Below are positions 17,846 to 26,794 of a stretch of 64,000 nucleotides of DNA, in pieces. This stretch comes from Magnetococcales bacterium (GTDB taxonomy: Bacteria; Pseudomonadota; Magnetococcia; Magnetococcales; Magnetaquicoccaceae). The stretch is taken from assembly GCA_002753095.1 (NCBI GenBank), contig PDZU01000002.1, forward strand, positions 1-64,000, written 5' to 3'. The position numbers and the translations under genes are program-made. Each line of letters begins with the position of its first letter. Within the stretch, counting starts at the first letter, position 1. A model generated the notes under the pieces. It was not told the origin of the DNA. It saw nothing but the letters and a program-made list of their open reading frames with translations, and made no database searches.

Positions 17846-19399
17846 ATGGACAAAAACGGACAAAATCTAAAAATTTCAGTGGTCAACGGTGCCGTATCCT
17901 CCTGGAAGGGCGACGCCTTGGTCATCGGCATCTACGAGGGCGGTGAAGCCCAACCGGCACTCGCCCATTGTGGCAAAAAGGTGGAAAACGAAGTCCGTAA
18001 ACGCCTGGAAGAGGGTTGGTTGCGCGGTTCCCTGGGCGAATCCATCCTGTTACCACTCCCAACCGGCAGCGGCCTGAACGTCTCCCGCCTGATCCTGCTG
18101 GGCATGGGGAAAAAAGAGTCCCTGAGCACGGAGAGCTTTCGAGCAATCGGCGGCTATATCACCCAGTTGTGCCACCGGGTGCAGATCGAAACCTGCCACA
18201 CCCTGCTCAGCCTGGATAGCCACCACAAAGCCAAAAATAAACGCCAACACATACCAGTGGTGGAAGCCTTGGCAGAAGGCGCCTGGCTGGCCAACTACCG
18301 CTTCGATTCATTCAAAAGCAAAGAGAATAAAAAGGAAGAGCGCGAAGAGTTCCCCTTCAAGCAGTTGCACTTAGCCGTTCCAGGGGAGCGCGTCTCCCAG
18401 GAGAAAAAACGACTGACAGAGATAGAAGGGATTGTACATGGCGTGGCCCTGGCGCGAGATCTGGCCAATCAACCGGGCAATGTATTGAATCCAGAGGGGT
18501 TGGCAGCACAGGCGCGGCAACTGTCCGAACGGTTCCCAGCCATCAAAACGACGATCTACAGCGAAAAAATGCTGGCCCGCAAAGGGATGCAAGGTATTCT
18601 GGCGGTGGGTAGCGGTAGCCAATCCCAACCCCGACTGATCACCATGGAGTACCGCAAAGGGGGCGATCGACCACTTTTGGCGGTGGTGGGCAAAGGAATT
18701 ACCTTCGATTCTGGCGGTATATCGCTCAAAGGAGGCGAAGGTATGGGCGATATGAAATTTGACATGTGCGGTGGGGCAGCAGTTTTTGGCCTGTTGCAGA
18801 CGATCGCGGAGCTGGACTGGCCGATCAACGTGGTCGGCATTGTCCCCGCCGCCGAAAACATGCCCTCAGGAACAGCACAGCGCCCCGGCGATGTGATTCG
18901 GACAGCCAAAGGGGTAACGGTAGAGGTGCTGAATACCGATGCCGAAGGGCGCTTGGTTTTAGCAGATGCCCTGTACCACGCCAGCACTTTCAAACCGGCA
19001 GCAATCGTTGATTTAGCCACCTTGACGGGAGCCTGTATGGTGGCGTTGGGCAGTCAGGCCAGCGGACTGATGGGCAATGACAACTCCTTGTTGCGGCAGT
19101 TGGAGAAGGCCGGCGAGGCCACAGGAGAACGGGTGTGGCGCCTGCCGATGTACAGCGAGTACCAAGAGTTGATCAAATCCACTGTTGCCGATATTAAAAA
19201 TATTGGTGGGCGTTGGGCGGGGGCGATCACGGCGGGCTGTTTTCTGTCGCGTTTTGTCGAGGAAAAACAAGCCTGGGCCCATATCGACATCGCCGGTACG
19301 GCCTATGACACGAGCAGTAGCCGTCCCCACTATCCCAAGGGGGCGGCAGGGGTCGGGGTGCGTTTACTGAGTCGTTTTATTCAGACGCACTGGATGTAG
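17846..19399 (+). CDS. pepA: Leucyl aminopeptidase
   Basis: Cytosolic M17 metallopeptidase that removes N-terminal residues from peptides. In some bacteria it also binds DNA for recombination and gene control. The C-terminal catalytic domain shows GKGITFDSGGISLKG and the signature NTDAEGRLVLADAL with two-metal ligands. It is 517 aa, the usual length, with the N-terminal macro-like domain intact. The SD is weak. holC follows closely, the same gene pair as in many gammaproteobacteria. Confidence 0.94.
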   Translation: MDKNGQNLKISVVNGAVSSWKGDALVIGIYEGGEAQPALAHCGKKVENEVRKRLEEGWLRGSLGESILLPLPTGSGLNVSRLILLGMGKKESLSTESFRAIGGYITQLCHRVQIETCHTLLSLDSHHKAKNKRQHIPVVEALAEGAWLANYRFDSFKSKENKKEEREEFPFKQLHLAVPGERVSQEKKRLTEIEGIVHGVALARDLANQPGNVLNPEGLAAQARQLSERFPAIKTTIYSEKMLARKGMQGILAVGSGSQSQPRLITMEYRKGGDRPLLAVVGKGITFDSGGISLKGGEGMGDMKFDMCGGAAVFGLLQTIAELDWPINVVGIVPAAENMPSGTAQRPGDVIRTAKGVTVEVLNTDAEGRLVLADALYHASTFKPAAIVDLATLTGACMVALGSQASGLMGNDNSLLRQLEKAGEATGERVWRLPMYSEYQELIKSTVADIKNIGGRWAGAITAGCFLSRFVEEKQAWAHIDIAGTAYDTSSSRPHYPKGAAGVGVRLLSRFIQTHWM

Positions 19400-19433
19400 C
19401 ACGATGGCACGCAGCCATCAGGAGGCGCCGGTC

Positions 19434-19901
19434 GTGCGCTTTTATCAGTTGTCCGCCATGCCGTTGGAGATGGCGTTGCTTAGCCTGCTTGGTAAGTCGT
19501 GGCAACAGGGCTTGCGGAGCTGCGTGTGGGTACGGGATGTGCCTCAGGCACAGCGTCTGGATGAACAGTTGTGGTCCATGCCCCCGCCGCAGCAATTTTT
19601 GCCACATGGTTTATGGTCTGGCGCCGAGGCAGCACGACAGCCGATTTTGATTGCTGTCGAGCCGACTGACGTGAATGGGGCGACCCTGCTGGTGGTGCTG
19701 ACGGCACAGGGGGTGGAAAAGCCAGAACAGTTTGACATGGTGATCGATTTTGTTTCTGGTTCCGATGCGGAAGGGCTGCGGGCCAGTCGACAGCGCTACC
19801 GCCATTATCGGGCCTTGGGCTGCCGCCTGGAATATTGGTTGCAGGGGGCGCAGGGGGGTTGGCAAAAACAGGAAAAGAGTGCCAAGGAGGATTCGAAATA
19901 G
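19434..19901 (+). CDS. holC: DNA polymerase III chi subunit
   Basis: Links the clamp loader to single-strand binding protein during replication. The opening RFYQLSAMPLEMALLSLLGK and the repeated pattern LPHGLW with ILIAVEP match the HolC fold; about 155 aa. I chose GTG 19434 because AGGAGG lies 8 nt before it; the ATG at 19404 in the ORF track has no SD. It lies downstream of pepA, its common partner. Confidence 0.85.
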   Translation: MRFYQLSAMPLEMALLSLLGKSWQQGLRSCVWVRDVPQAQRLDEQLWSMPPPQQFLPHGLWSGAEAARQPILIAVEPTDVNGATLLVVLTAQGVEKPEQFDMVIDFVSGSDAEGLRASRQRYRHYRALGCRLEYWLQGAQGGWQKQEKSAKEDSK

Positions 19902-19992
19902 TCTTGAAAAGCAAAGCGCACTGCGGCTAGACTTGAGCGGCGAAATTTTTGGGTGGTGTTATTGTCTTTCAAGATCAAAAGGGGACGAGGCA

Positions 19993-20364
19993 ATGGGTAT
20001 GAAGCGTGTATTGGTCGGGATGATGGTGCTGGCAGGGGCTTTGACGGGCACTGCGTATGCGGATTGTGTGTTGCATTACGAGCGCATTGCCTGTGTGGGC
20101 AAAGAAGCGGAAGCGTTCAAAAAGTGTGATGGCAAGGCCGCCTGCGACAAGGCTGTGAAAGATGCCACCAGTAAGGAAGCCTGTGCAGCCGCAGCGCTCA
20201 AGGCGTGTGACAATGACCGCTTGGACATCACCAAATATAAAAAGATGACGGCAGATTTTGCTGGCAAGCCGTTGGTGGGTGGTTTCAACGCCGTGGGCAA
20301 GGCGGACAGCAGTGGTGGCAACTTTTGTGCTGCCGATCGTCCAGATATGAATAAGTGCCAATGA
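19993..20364 (+). CDS. Secreted cysteine-rich small protein of unknown function
   Basis: A 123-aa protein with a clear signal peptide (MGMKRVLVGMMVLAGALTGTAYA) followed by about 100 residues with eight Cys, several spaced regularly (YERIAC, FKKC, KAAC, KEAC, LKAC). The even Cys count suggests disulfides in the periplasm. I do not recognise the family. It has a good SD (GACGAGG) and its own terminator, so it is a monocistronic, probably expressed gene. Confidence 0.65.
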   Translation: MGMKRVLVGMMVLAGALTGTAYADCVLHYERIACVGKEAEAFKKCDGKAACDKAVKDATSKEACAAAALKACDNDRLDITKYKKMTADFAGKPLVGGFNAVGKADSSGGNFCAADRPDMNKCQ

Positions 20365-20415
20365 TTTTGAGGCTCTGACCAGAGTCGAAAGATGGCACGT
20401 ATCAGGCAATGCAGT

Positions 20416-20442
20416 AGGGACGGGAAACCGTCCCTTTTTTTA
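20416..20442 (+). terminator. Rho-independent terminator
   Basis: AGGGACGG-GAAA-CCGTCCCT followed by seven T. Ends the Cys-rich gene. Confidence 0.85.
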
Positions 20443-20493
20443 TGGTAAGCGCATGGAACGCTGCTGAAATGCTTCATATTCATTCTCTTAGAC

Positions 20494-20517
20494 CATTCTA
20501 ATACATTGAATAGAATG
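20494..20517. promoter_or_regulatory. Perfect inverted repeat upstream of the phage portal gene
   Basis: CATTCTA and TAGAATG, each 7 bp, separated by 10 bp and ending 28 bp before the portal-gene ATG. It could be an operator, but no regulator is adjacent. Confidence 0.4.
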
Positions 20518-20545
20518 TTCACGATTGAATGATAGGAGTAATATC

Positions 20546-21718
20546 ATGATAGAAAAAACGGCTTTGCCGCTATACCGGGAAGTGGCGACTACCCAGGATG
20601 GGCGCGACGTGACACGGGGGTATTGGTCGCCACTGGAGCGATTGGTCCCGCAGGATTCGGTGTTGCGGGATAAAGGGGGGGATTATGCGTTGTACGAGGA
20701 GGTGTTGCGCGATGATCAGGTGGCCTCGACTTTTCAGCAACGCCGCATGGCGGTCACCTCGGCAGAGTGGGGGGTGACGCCGGGAGGAACGGATCGGCAG
20801 AGTGTGCGGGCTGCCGCACAGTTGCACGCGATTCTGGAGCGGATCGGTTGGGATAATGTGACGGAAAAGATGTTGTATGGGGTGTTTTATGGCTATGCGG
20901 TGGCCGAGTGTTTGTGGGAGCGTGACGGGCAGGAGGTGACCCTGGCGGCCCTCAAGGTGCGCAAACAGCGCCGTTTTGCCTTCGATATGCAGGGACATTT
21001 GCGGTTGCTTCTGCCGGACAACGCACGGGGCGAGCGGGTGCCGGAGCGCAAGTTTTGGCATTTTTGCACGGGTTCGGACCATGATGATGAACCGTATGGC
21101 TTGGGCTTGGCGCACTGGCTCTACTGGCCGGTCTATTTCAAGCGCAACGGGATCAAACTATGGTTGATTTTTATGGATAAATTTGGCATGCCGACGGCGA
21201 AGGGGATCTACCCGGCCACGGCAAGCGAGGAGGAAAAACGCCGCTTGCTGGCGGCGTTGCAGGCCATTCAAAGTGACTCCGGGATTATTGTCCCAGAGGG
21301 AATGCAGATTGAATTGATCGAGGCGTCGCGTGGTGGTCAGGTCCATTATGAGGCATTCATTGACCGAATGAATGCGGCCATTGCCAAGGTGGTGTTGTCG
21401 CAGACCATGACCACGGATGCGGCGGGCGGTATGTACCGTTCGGAGGTGCAAAAGTCGGTCCGCAATGAGGTGGTGCGTGCGGATGCGGACTTGATTTGCG
21501 ATACCTTCAACCGCAGTGTGGCGCTATGGTTGACGGCCTGGAACTGTCCGGGCGCGCGTCCGCCGCGCGTGTGGCGCCAGATTCGCGAAGAGTCGGATCT
21601 GCGGCCCCAGGCAGAACGGGACAAGATCATCTATTCCATGGGCTTTCGCCCCAGCTTGTCCTACATCCGCCGTACCTATGGCGAAGGGTGGGAGGCGGGC
21701 GAGTCTGTACCTGGTTAA
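20546..21718 (+). CDS. DUF935 phage portal-like protein (Mu gp29 type), isolated
   Basis: About 390 aa with the DUF935 pattern: HFCTGSDHDDEPYGLGLAHW, KFGMPTAKGIYP, and NRSVALWLTAWNCPGARPP near the C terminus. In Mu-like phages this protein forms the head portal for DNA packaging. ATG 20546 follows AGGAG; the ORF track start at 20525 lies upstream of that SD. No terminase, capsid or tail gene is beside it, so it is a prophage relic. The frame is intact over the full family length, so it decayed recently or has been kept for some use. Confidence 0.8.
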   Translation: MIEKTALPLYREVATTQDGRDVTRGYWSPLERLVPQDSVLRDKGGDYALYEEVLRDDQVASTFQQRRMAVTSAEWGVTPGGTDRQSVRAAAQLHAILERIGWDNVTEKMLYGVFYGYAVAECLWERDGQEVTLAALKVRKQRRFAFDMQGHLRLLLPDNARGERVPERKFWHFCTGSDHDDEPYGLGLAHWLYWPVYFKRNGIKLWLIFMDKFGMPTAKGIYPATASEEEKRRLLAALQAIQSDSGIIVPEGMQIELIEASRGGQVHYEAFIDRMNAAIAKVVLSQTMTTDAAGGMYRSEVQKSVRNEVVRADADLICDTFNRSVALWLTAWNCPGARPPRVWRQIREESDLRPQAERDKIIYSMGFRPSLSYIRRTYGEGWEAGESVPG

Positions 21719-21898
21719 GCATGTAATGGATAGATTGCAAGATCTCTGGTGTATGCTTATTATTTAGAGCATGCACCAGGATCTTTCTTGACAGGTTTGA
21801 TGTTTTTAGTTTATAGACTGCAACAGGTCAGTGGTTGGTTTGGTCGTCGAGATTGTCTGTGTGCGTTTCATTGCTGGTTTATACTTTGGAGTTATCGC

Positions 21899-22890
21899 AT
21901 GTACAAGAATTATGAGTTGCTTGATATTGATATAAGTGATGCTGCATTTTATGAAGAGCTTGGGGAGATAGTTGGTCCATTGAATCAGTCTGATAGATGT
22001 GTGTTGAGTGGAATATTACGTCCGTATTCGCGGAATATGGTTTGTCTGCCGAGTATTTTGACCTGGAATATGCTGGCGAGTTATCAGGTCTTGTGATAAA
22101 CTCTGCCCCTTGGTACACTGTCCGTCCCCCTGCTTGGGTGCAAAAAAGTCAACAAATTGATGCGCTGATTCGTTACCTGCATATTTATATTGACAGCGGA
22201 TTGCCTCCTGTCATCGGTTTGCCGGGACATGCGGTGGTGGCGTTTGGTTATGTGTGCAGCGATCAAAGGTTGGTCCACAGAGCAGGAAAAATCATCCCGG
22301 CGTCCGATTTTGTGGAAGGTCTTACCATCAATGATGATAATGTAAGTCCCTACCAAAAAATTTTCAGGCAAGAGAGAGAGCCAGAGTGCTGGCCCTATGG
22401 CAACTGTCTTGAGAGTGTTGACGGTTTTATAGCGCCTTTGCCGGAAAAGGTATTCCTTTCGGTTGACCAAGCTGAAAGGGCCACAGAAGTGATCATGGCA
22501 CGGCATATCGATGAGGCAAGTCTGGGTGATTCTCAATTGGTTCGCCGCATGTTTTGTACTTCATCGAAGAACTATAAGCTGTTTAGGGGATCTGAAGAAG
22601 GCGAAGTGACACGTACCGTCGTTGGGCAACCTCTGCCTCACTTTCTGTGGGTTACAGAGTTTATACCGGTGACACAATGGCAAAATCGCGATAAAGGAAA
22701 GGTCGTTTGCATGGAGATCGTTTTGGACGCAACTGCGGGCATGAAAGATACAAACCCCTTTCTGTGGATACGGGCTCCGTTTGGCGCAAAGTTCAACATG
22801 CAGCGGATGCATGGTAGTGGTTCAGTCCAGTCTTATGGAACAGCATTGGAACCAATTCGCTCGTTTCGTGGTAATCATGTACCATTCTAA
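21899..22890 (+). pseudogene. Frameshifted gene for a papain-like-fold protein of unknown function
   Basis: The first 32 codons (MYKNYELLDIDISDAAFYEE...) run in one frame and the remaining 297 in another; the switch falls in a short TG run (gatgtgtgttg). Removing one TG dinucleotide would join the two into a protein of about 330 aa, so slippage is the simplest cause. The long part contains LPGHAVVAFGY followed by INDDNVSPY. This resembles the His and Asp/Asn sites of papain-like (C39-type) peptidases, and a Cys near the junction could be the nucleophile. The family is not recognised. Base use is more AT-rich than its neighbours, suggesting transfer. Translation from ATG 21997 is an alternative. 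Confidence 0.55.
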
Positions 22891-22907
22891 TAATAAAAGG
22901 GGTTGTA

Positions 22908-23084
22908 ATGGCAGCAATAATACGACGGCAGTCTCCTCCCTCAATCTTGGAAAAGTGTGTAGAGGACAAGCCAGATCCAGTGCGTTTCAGGGAGTCTGAG
23001 GTAATAGCGAGTGAGCTTTTTCGCAAGGCTGAGAAAGCAAAAATGGAGATGGATAAACGGGCAAGGGATCACTGGTTCGGCTGA
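22908..23084 (+). CDS. Small hypothetical protein, 58 aa
   Basis: Too short for the ORF track. It starts MAAIIRRQSPPSILEKC and ends in a charged helix (ELFRKAEKAKMEMDKRARDH). AAGGGG lies about 6 nt before the ATG. It begins 17 bp after the frameshifted gene and may form a pair with it. Confidence 0.5.
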   Translation: MAAIIRRQSPPSILEKCVEDKPDPVRFRESEVIASELFRKAEKAKMEMDKRARDHWFG

Positions 23085-23175
23085 CTTATTCTGCTTGTTG
23101 GCGTGATTTGCGCGCGTTACCCATTGTCATGGCTTCCTCTGACTGGGTAACGTGCGCTGCCAAGTCATTTTTCCA

Positions 23176-24165
23176 TTACAACCACCCCGCCAACTCCTGT
23201 CGGGTGAGTTGTTCCAGAGCGGTCAGCCAGCCAGGGTTTTCGTTGAGGCAGGCGACCCGCTGAAAGTATTCCCCCCCAGCGTGCAGAAAGGTCTCCTGAC
23301 CACGCACGCCGATCTCTTCCAACGTTTCCAAACAATCACTGACAAAACCAGGGCAGATCACCAGCAGGTTGCGAATCCCTTGCGCAGGCAACTCCTGCAA
23401 GCGTTGCTCGGTGGCGGGCAACAACCAGGGTTCGCGGCCAAAACGGGATTGATAGGTCAATTGCCAACGTTCATTGGGCAGATCAAGACGCTGGGCAATG
23501 GCTTGCGCAGTCTGCTGGCACTGCTGGGCATACGGATCCCCTTGATCCACATGGCGCTGCGGCAGGCCGTGAAAAGAAAAAAGTACAAAATCAAATTGTG
23601 ACGGATCACTCTGCTGGCGGATCTGTTGGCACCAGGCCTCCAGGAATGCCGGGTGTGCGAAAAATGGTTGCGCAAAGCGCAGGACAGGAATACAACGGCT
23701 GCTGGCATAGGCGGCCTGCACGGCATCGAGGATGGTGGCTGTGGTGGCGGCGGAATATTGCGGAAAGAGGGGAAAGATCAAAAGACGTTGTATCCCAGCC
23801 TGTTGCATGGCCTGCAGCATGACCGGCAAGGCCGGATTGCCATAGCGCATGGCAAAGTGAACCAGAATCTGACTGTCGCGCAACGCCTGGGCCACGGCTT
23901 CGCTTTGTTGGCGGGTATAGTAGAGCAGCGGCGAAAGGCCGTCACTGCGCCAGATCTGCTGATAGAGCAAGGCCGACTGGCGGGGGCGGCTGCGCAGGAT
24001 GCGCCCGTGCAACAAGGGCAGCCAAAACCAGCGCGGCAGATCAACCACCCGCCGGTCGGAGAGAAATTCCGCCAGATAGCGCCGTACCGCCGCTTCGCTG
24101 GGATCGTCCGGCGTGCCCAACTGAACAAACAAGACACCCGTATCGGGAATGGATGAGCGAGACAT
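23176..24165 (-). CDS. hemH: Ferrochelatase
   Basis: Inserts Fe2+ into protoporphyrin IX (or coproporphyrin) in the last steps of heme synthesis. It shows GVLFVQLGTPDDPSE at the N terminus and the active-site signature VLFSFHGLPQRHVDQGDPY; 329 aa. ATG 24165 is supported by AGGAAA upstream; the ORF track runs 39 codons too far. Its 5' end overlaps the 5' end of the divergent dsrN, so the two promoters must sit inside each other's coding sequence. Its product feeds the heme-rich Dsr complex, which makes the location sensible. Confidence 0.9.
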   Translation of the reverse strand: MSRSSIPDTGVLFVQLGTPDDPSEAAVRRYLAEFLSDRRVVDLPRWFWLPLLHGRILRSRPRQSALLYQQIWRSDGLSPLLYYTRQQSEAVAQALRDSQILVHFAMRYGNPALPVMLQAMQQAGIQRLLIFPLFPQYSAATTATILDAVQAAYASSRCIPVLRFAQPFFAHPAFLEAWCQQIRQQSDPSQFDFVLFSFHGLPQRHVDQGDPYAQQCQQTAQAIAQRLDLPNERWQLTYQSRFGREPWLLPATEQRLQELPAQGIRNLLVICPGFVSDCLETLEEIGVRGQETFLHAGGEYFQRVACLNENPGWLTALEQLTRQELAGWL

Positions 24166-25531
24166 GGGGCAATTTCCTAGAATATTCATTGGCGCAACCC
24201 GCAAAAGCTCCGGCAAGACCATGGTTTCCATCGGTCTGCTGGCCGCACTGAAGGAGCGGGGCCTCCAGGTGCAACCGTTCAAAAAAGGACCAGACTATAT
24301 CGATCCGCGCTGGCTGTCGGCGGCAGCAGGTCAGGAGTGTCACAACCTGGACTTCCATATAATGGGGCGGGAGCGCATCCTGAGCAACTTTTTTCGTTAT
24401 GGCCAGGGGGCGGATCTCTCCTTGATTGAAGGCAATATGGGTCTGTTCGACGGTCAGGATCTGCAGGGGGCAGACTGTGGTGCAGCCCTGGCAGCACTGT
24501 TGGCAGCGCCGATTGTCCTGGTGGTCGACTGCCTGGGCATGGCGCGCGGGATCGTGCCCTTGATCACCGGCCATATCGCCTTTCCGGGTGGGGAGCGCAT
24601 CGCGGGCCTGCTGCTCAACAATGTGGGTTCCAGCCGCCAGGAAGGGAAAATTGTCTCGGCATTGCAGCACTATTGTCCGGTACCCATTGTGGGCATTCTG
24701 CCGCGCGAGGCGGCGGTGGGCATCGAAGAGCGCCATTTGGGCCTGGAACCCGCCGGAGAGCGGGAAGGGCTGGCCGAGCGGATCGAGGCCATTCGTCACC
24801 TGATTGCCAGCCGGGTGGATCTGGAGGCCATTGTGCGCATGGCCCGTCAGGCGGGGCCACTGTCTGTCGGTGCAGAGCGCATCACAGAGCCAGCCCAGGG
24901 CGGAGCACGCCTGCGCGTGGCCTATGTGACCGATCAGGCGTTTCATTTCTATTATCCAGAAAATCTGCAGGCGCTGCGCGAGCAGGGGATTGAACTTGTG
25001 CCCTTTTCGCTGTTGCAAGGCGACTCCCTGCCGGATGTGGCCGGTCTCTATATCGGGGGCGGCTTTCCGGAGATGTTCATGGATGCCTTGTCCGGCAAGC
25101 AGCAGCTGTTTGCCGCATTGCGGCAGCGCATTCAGGATGGCCTGCCGGTCTATGCCGAATGCGGCGGCTTGATGGTGCTGGCCGAGCAGATGCACTGGGA
25201 AGGGGCAACCGCCGCCATGGTGGGGGCGCTGCCTATCGACATTCGTATGGGCAAGCGACCGCAAGGCTATGGCTACATGGTCGTGGAGGGCAACCAGGCA
25301 GGGTTGTGGCCCGGTTTGGGGCAGCGGGTGCCCTGCCACGAATTTCACTACTCCCGCATCTCCCGCTGTGGGGAAGGGGTCTCCTATGCCTATCGGGTGG
25401 TCCGGGGGCATGGCATCGATGGTCAACGGGACGGTTTGCTGTATCGCAATATTTTTGCTTCGTATGCACATATACATACGGATGGTGCGCCAGGATGGGC
25501 CAACTTCCTGCGACGCTTCTGGCAGCGCTGA
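24149..25531 (+). CDS. dsrN: DsrN, siroheme amidase (CbiA/cobyrinate a,c-diamide synthase family)
   Basis: Amidates siroheme to siroamide, the cofactor of dissimilatory sulfite reductase, using glutamine and ATP. The N-terminal P-loop-like domain shows ATRKSSGKTMVSIGLLAAL. The C-terminal class I glutaminase-like domain has the Cys nucleophile in PVYAECGGLMVL and His in YGYMVVEG/HEFHYS. Cobyrinate synthase (cbiA/cobB) is the alternative, but dsrEFH directly downstream and no cobalamin genes favour DsrN. Start ATG 24149 or 24164; both overlap hemH head to head. Confidence 0.85.
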   Translation: MDERDMGQFPRIFIGATRKSSGKTMVSIGLLAALKERGLQVQPFKKGPDYIDPRWLSAAAGQECHNLDFHIMGRERILSNFFRYGQGADLSLIEGNMGLFDGQDLQGADCGAALAALLAAPIVLVVDCLGMARGIVPLITGHIAFPGGERIAGLLLNNVGSSRQEGKIVSALQHYCPVPIVGILPREAAVGIEERHLGLEPAGEREGLAERIEAIRHLIASRVDLEAIVRMARQAGPLSVGAERITEPAQGGARLRVAYVTDQAFHFYYPENLQALREQGIELVPFSLLQGDSLPDVAGLYIGGGFPEMFMDALSGKQQLFAALRQRIQDGLPVYAECGGLMVLAEQMHWEGATAAMVGALPIDIRMGKRPQGYGYMVVEGNQAGLWPGLGQRVPCHEFHYSRISRCGEGVSYAYRVVRGHGIDGQRDGLLYRNIFASYAHIHTDGAPGWANFLRRFWQR

Positions 25532-25549
25532 ATGGGTCTGTTTTTTTAC

Positions 25550-25580
25550 TTGCCAGAATATTAGTAAGTCATGATATACT
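25550..25580 (+). promoter_or_regulatory. Candidate extended -10 promoter for dsrEFHJOP
   Basis: TTGCCA, 19-nt spacer, then TGATATACT (an extended -10 of the TGnTATAMT kind), about 75 bp before dsrE in the 124-bp dsrN-dsrE gap. Confidence 0.45.
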
Positions 25581-25655
25581 GCCCGCCGTTTTTGTGATTC
25601 ACTGCGGTGGAGGGGCCGGTTGGGCCTTTACCGATCTCTTGGAGGATGGCTACGT

Positions 25656-26012
25656 ATGAAAATTGCGGTTTGCATCTACGAAGGACCATACAATCATGAG
25701 GCTTCCGATAGTGCCTATAATTTCATCAAGGCGGCTATCGACAAGGGTCATGAAATTCAGGGCATTTTTTTCTACCATGACGGCGTTTACAACGTAACCA
25801 AACTCATGGAGCCACCTCAGGATGACCGGCATATTGCCAATCGTTGGTCGGAATTGGGTGCGAAGGGCATAGACATTGTCGTGTGCATTGCCGCAGCCAA
25901 GCGCCGTGGCATTGTTGACGATGTATTGGTACCCAATGTGCGCATTTCCGGCTTGGGACAGTTGACCATGATGGCCATTCAGGCCGATCGCATGGTTGTG
26001 TTCGGCGACTGA
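25656..26012 (+). CDS. dsrE: Sulfur relay protein DsrE (TusD-like)
   Basis: Catalytic subunit of the cytoplasmic DsrE2F2H2 ring that hands sulfur towards DsrC in sulfur oxidisers. It is 118 aa with the conserved cysteine at 77 (IDIVVCIAAAKRRG), matching the active Cys of Allochromatium DsrE. GGAGG lies about 10 nt upstream of ATG 25656. It is first in a tight row dsrE-F-H. An intact Cys together with DsrF and DsrH marks oxidative use of the pathway rather than sulfate reduction. Confidence 0.93.
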   Translation: MKIAVCIYEGPYNHEASDSAYNFIKAAIDKGHEIQGIFFYHDGVYNVTKLMEPPQDDRHIANRWSELGAKGIDIVVCIAAAKRRGIVDDVLVPNVRISGLGQLTMMAIQADRMVVFGD

Positions 26013-26030
26013 GACAAGGAGTAAGAGCCA

Positions 26031-26432
26031 ATGGCCGAAGAGGTTAAAAAAATCATGTTTACCGTGCGTAAACCGCCCCATGGGTCGATTTACGTCTACG
26101 AAGGTTTGGAAGTGAAGTTGATCATGGCGGCCTACGATGCCGACATTTCCGTGGTGTTCATGGATGATGGGGTGTTTGCCGTCAAACGTGGCCAGGATAC
26201 CAAAGAGCTGGGGATCAAAGGCTTTGAGGCCACCTATGGCGCTTTGGTGGATTATGAGATCCAGAAGGTCTTTGTGGATCGCCAATCCATGGAGAGTCGT
26301 GGCATGACCGAAGAGGATCTGGTGATCATCGGTGAAGACGAAGATACCGAAGAGCCGATCAGACCGCAGGTTGTGGATGCGAGTGAAATCGCGGCCATGA
26401 TGGCGGAACAACACAACATCCTCAGCTTCTAG
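26031..26432 (+). CDS. dsrF: Sulfur relay protein DsrF (TusC-like)
   Basis: Structural member of the DsrEFH ring. It is 133 aa with the DsrE/F fold (SIYVYEGLEVKLIMAAYDADISVVFMDDGVFAV), and contains no cysteine, as expected for a non-catalytic subunit. AAGGAG precedes ATG 26031, 18 bp after dsrE. An acidic stretch (GEDEDTEEP) lies near residue 103. Confidence 0.93.
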   Translation: MAEEVKKIMFTVRKPPHGSIYVYEGLEVKLIMAAYDADISVVFMDDGVFAVKRGQDTKELGIKGFEATYGALVDYEIQKVFVDRQSMESRGMTEEDLVIIGEDEDTEEPIRPQVVDASEIAAMMAEQHNILSF

Positions 26433-26452
26433 TGTCCAGGAGAGGATTCAGC

Positions 26453-26746
26453 ATGCTTCATACTGTCAATAAATCGCCGTTTCAGAATAACGCACTGACC
26501 GATTGCAGCCGTTATGTGCAGGCCGGGGATGTGGTTTTGCTGTTGGAGGATGGCGTGTTCGCGGCGCAAGCCGGTACAACGCAGAGTGCTCTGTTGGAAA
26601 AAATGATGGAGCAGGTAACGATTTATGCCCTGAGTGCTGATTTGAAGGCACGGGCCATCAAGGCGTTGGTGGCGGGTGTCCAGGTGACCGATTATGCAGG
26701 GTTTGTGGAACTGGTCGAACAGCACAAGATTCATTCCTGGCTGTAA
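26453..26746 (+). CDS. dsrH: Sulfur relay protein DsrH (TusB-like)
   Basis: Third subunit of the DsrEFH ring; 97 aa. It opens with MLHTVNKSPF, the family hallmark, and has Cys18 (LTDCSRY), equivalent to the Cys of Allochromatium DsrH. It lies 20 bp after dsrF with GGAGAGGA upstream. In most sulfur oxidisers dsrC, dsrM and dsrK come next. Here the next gene is dsrJ and those three are not in the window. Confidence 0.92.
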   Translation: MLHTVNKSPFQNNALTDCSRYVQAGDVVLLLEDGVFAAQAGTTQSALLEKMMEQVTIYALSADLKARAIKALVAGVQVTDYAGFVELVEQHKIHSWL

Positions 26747-26794
26747 ACTGGGTAACCACTTCCGATCCTCTTGCAGCCAGGGAGATTGCGTACC

